In this document: positions 34,714-35,433 of the stretch, in pieces | How positions within the stretch are numbered: position 1 is the stretch's first letter | How the letters are laid out: every line of letters begins with the position of its first letter | Assembly (NCBI RefSeq): GCF_018342065.1 | Contig: NZ_JAFDOE010000015.1 | Span: 1 to 35,433, forward strand | Direction: 5' to 3' | DNA: 35,433 nucleotides | Source of the DNA: Citrobacter sp. FP75 | Lineage (GTDB): Bacteria > Pseudomonadota > Gammaproteobacteria > Enterobacterales > Enterobacteriaceae | Program-made: the position numbers and the translations under genes | Notes under the pieces: generated by a model | Database searches by the model: none | What the model was told of the DNA's origin: nothing | The model's input: only the letters and a program-made list of their open reading frames with translations

Positions 34714-35081
34714 TAGATCGGCTCGGCGGTTCATTGGGTCAAGTCATTACTTTACTCGACGACCTGAAGAAACGCGGAATAACTTTCATAGCCATCAAGG
34801 ACAGAATAGACACAAATGCGCCAGTTATAGGGGAAATCTATACGCATCTGATGGCGATATTCTCTAGCTTTGAACGCAACCGCAATATTGAAAGAACGCG
34901 CTCAGGCCTTGCAGCTGCACGCGCAAGGGGCCGTGTGGGAGGGAGAAAACCGTCACTTTCTGAAGAAGATGTTAAACAAATTAGAATCTTACTTGCTGAT
35001 CCTGAAATGACAGTTGGTGCAGTTGCTAAGCGCTTCAACGTTTCTCGCATGACTATTTATCGCTACACCACAAAATCATGA
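34714..35081 (+). pseudogene. Serine resolvase gene, 3' part
   Basis: From GAT at 34716 the frame reads DRLGGSLGQVITLLDDLKKR, then GEIYTHLMAIFSSFERNRNIERTRSGLAAARARGR and a C-terminal Hin/resolvase helix-turn-helix (LLADPEMTVGAVAKRFNVSRMTIYRY). This is the C-terminal 120 residues of a Tn3/Gin-type small serine recombinase. The catalytic serine, with the first 60-70 residues, is missing; the break falls exactly at the GGGG of the Tn3-type repeat. The product, if made from the internal TTG at 34734, would be inactive. Confidence 0.82.
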
Positions 35082-35084
35082 ATG

Positions 35085-35109
35085 ACCGCAGCATGGCGGT
35101 TTTATTTTC
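35085..35109 (+). terminator. Terminator after the resolvase fragment
   Basis: ACCGC-agcatg-GCGGT (35085-35100) followed by TTTATTTT lies a few bases after the stop codon. The short stem with a T-rich tail is consistent with a weak intrinsic terminator. A second perfect hairpin, ATGCCC-GTCA-GGGCAT, follows at 35112-35127. Confidence 0.6.
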
Positions 35110-35220
35110 TTATGCCCGTCAGGGCATGGAAGGCGACCTCGCCGGACTCCACCGGACACCGGCCGCAAATCGCCGGAAACCGCAATGCTGACCGGATCGC
35201 CCGGCCCAGCCCCCTCCCTG

Positions 35221-35286
35221 TGTATTCGCATGTATCTGATCCCCCATTCGCAAATCAGTTGATCACTCACTCGCAAATTACTTGAT
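35221..35286. repeat. Three tandem TTCGCA...TTGATC-type repeats
   Basis: Three imperfect units of about 20 bp follow each other: TGTATTCGCATGTATCTGATC, a copy with ATTCGCAAATCAGTTGATC, and ACTCGCAAATTACTTGATC. Each has (T)TCGCA near its start and TGATC at its end. This is the pattern of the multiple transposase-binding repeats at an IS21-family terminus different from the element at 17385. No istA is visible before IS26 begins. Confidence 0.45.
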
Positions 35287-35352
35287 CACCTCCAGCAGGA
35301 AGTTTGCATCACTTCAGGGAGCGAATAATTGTATCTCAGGTACCTGTTGTCG

Positions 35353-35433
35353 GGCACTGTTGCAAAGTTAGCGATGAGGCAGCCTTTTGTCTTATTCAAA
35401 GGCCTTACATTTCAAAAACTCTGCTTACCAGGC
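35353..35433 (-). mobile_element. IS26 (IS6 family), right-hand end, partial
   Basis: GGCACTGTTGCAAA at 35353 is the IS26 14-bp terminal repeat and the following 67 bases match, from memory, the IS26 end downstream of tnpA. The minus-strand frame 35433-35405 gives the last transposase residues LVSRVFEM followed by TAA. The element runs off the window. IS26 drives cointegrate formation and marks resistance-plasmid regions in enterobacteria. Confidence 0.92.

Overview
This window is a patchwork of mobile DNA from a gammaproteobacterium, most likely a large plasmid or genomic island. Three things suggest that the present host is an enterobacterium or a close relative such as Aeromonas. The relBE module matches, from memory, the Escherichia coli K-12 proteins along their whole length. 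The hipBA pair is clearly E. coli-like. The right edge runs into IS26. The left third (GC-rich; redox genes and phosphite genes) looks instead like DNA from aquatic gammaproteobacteria of the Marinobacter/Halomonas/Pseudomonas type. I see no rRNA, tRNA, CRISPR array or replication origin.

Layout. (1) 1-78 is the end of an IS5-family element. (2) 335-9780 is an extracytoplasmic redox and metal locus. A leftward run of genes encodes a ferric-reductase-like membrane flavohaem protein, a small PepSY protein, a DUF2271 protein carrying a flavinylation-type motif, a PepSY-flavodoxin-FNR reductase and a VIT/CCC1 iron or manganese transporter. It is divergent from a rightward run of overlapping genes: OmpR-type regulator, histidine kinase, membrane AraC regulator. 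A secreted DUF6448 protein follows. (3) At 10021 a 38-bp Tn3-family (Tn501/Tn1721 type) terminal repeat cuts a mipA/ompV-like gene. Inside it lie a truncated IS1634-family transposase and a complete phosphite-utilisation operon ptxABCDE (11684-16104) behind a Pho-box-like sequence. (4) 16.1-23.6 kb holds a group II intron reverse-transcriptase remnant, a ParB-like gene split by a complete IS21-family element with a 5-bp target duplication, an orphan CapW/BrxR-type WYL regulator, and tnsE plus the 3' end of tnsD from a Tn7-like transposon.

(5) 23.7-31.3 kb is of enterobacterial plasmid/island type: a small conserved protein, hipBA with operator repeats, a large unknown gene cut by an IS3-family element, relBE (with the downstream hok gene cut by the same IS), a CDF metal exporter and an AT-rich cytochrome b561-type gene. 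(6) 31.7-35.4 kb has two different IS110-family elements, a second Tn3-type 38-bp terminal repeat that interrupts a serine resolvase gene, tandem repeats that look like an IS21-family terminus, and the start of IS26.

How it works together. The clearest functional unit is ptxABCDE: PtxABC imports phosphite, PtxD oxidises it to phosphate with a pyridine nucleotide, and PtxE is the regulator; together they give growth on phosphite as sole phosphorus source. The left redox locus looks self-contained: a two-component system faces an operon that could move electrons across the membrane to a covalently flavinylated periplasmic protein and handle iron. The remainder is transposition machinery and toxin-antitoxin modules that stabilise the replicon.
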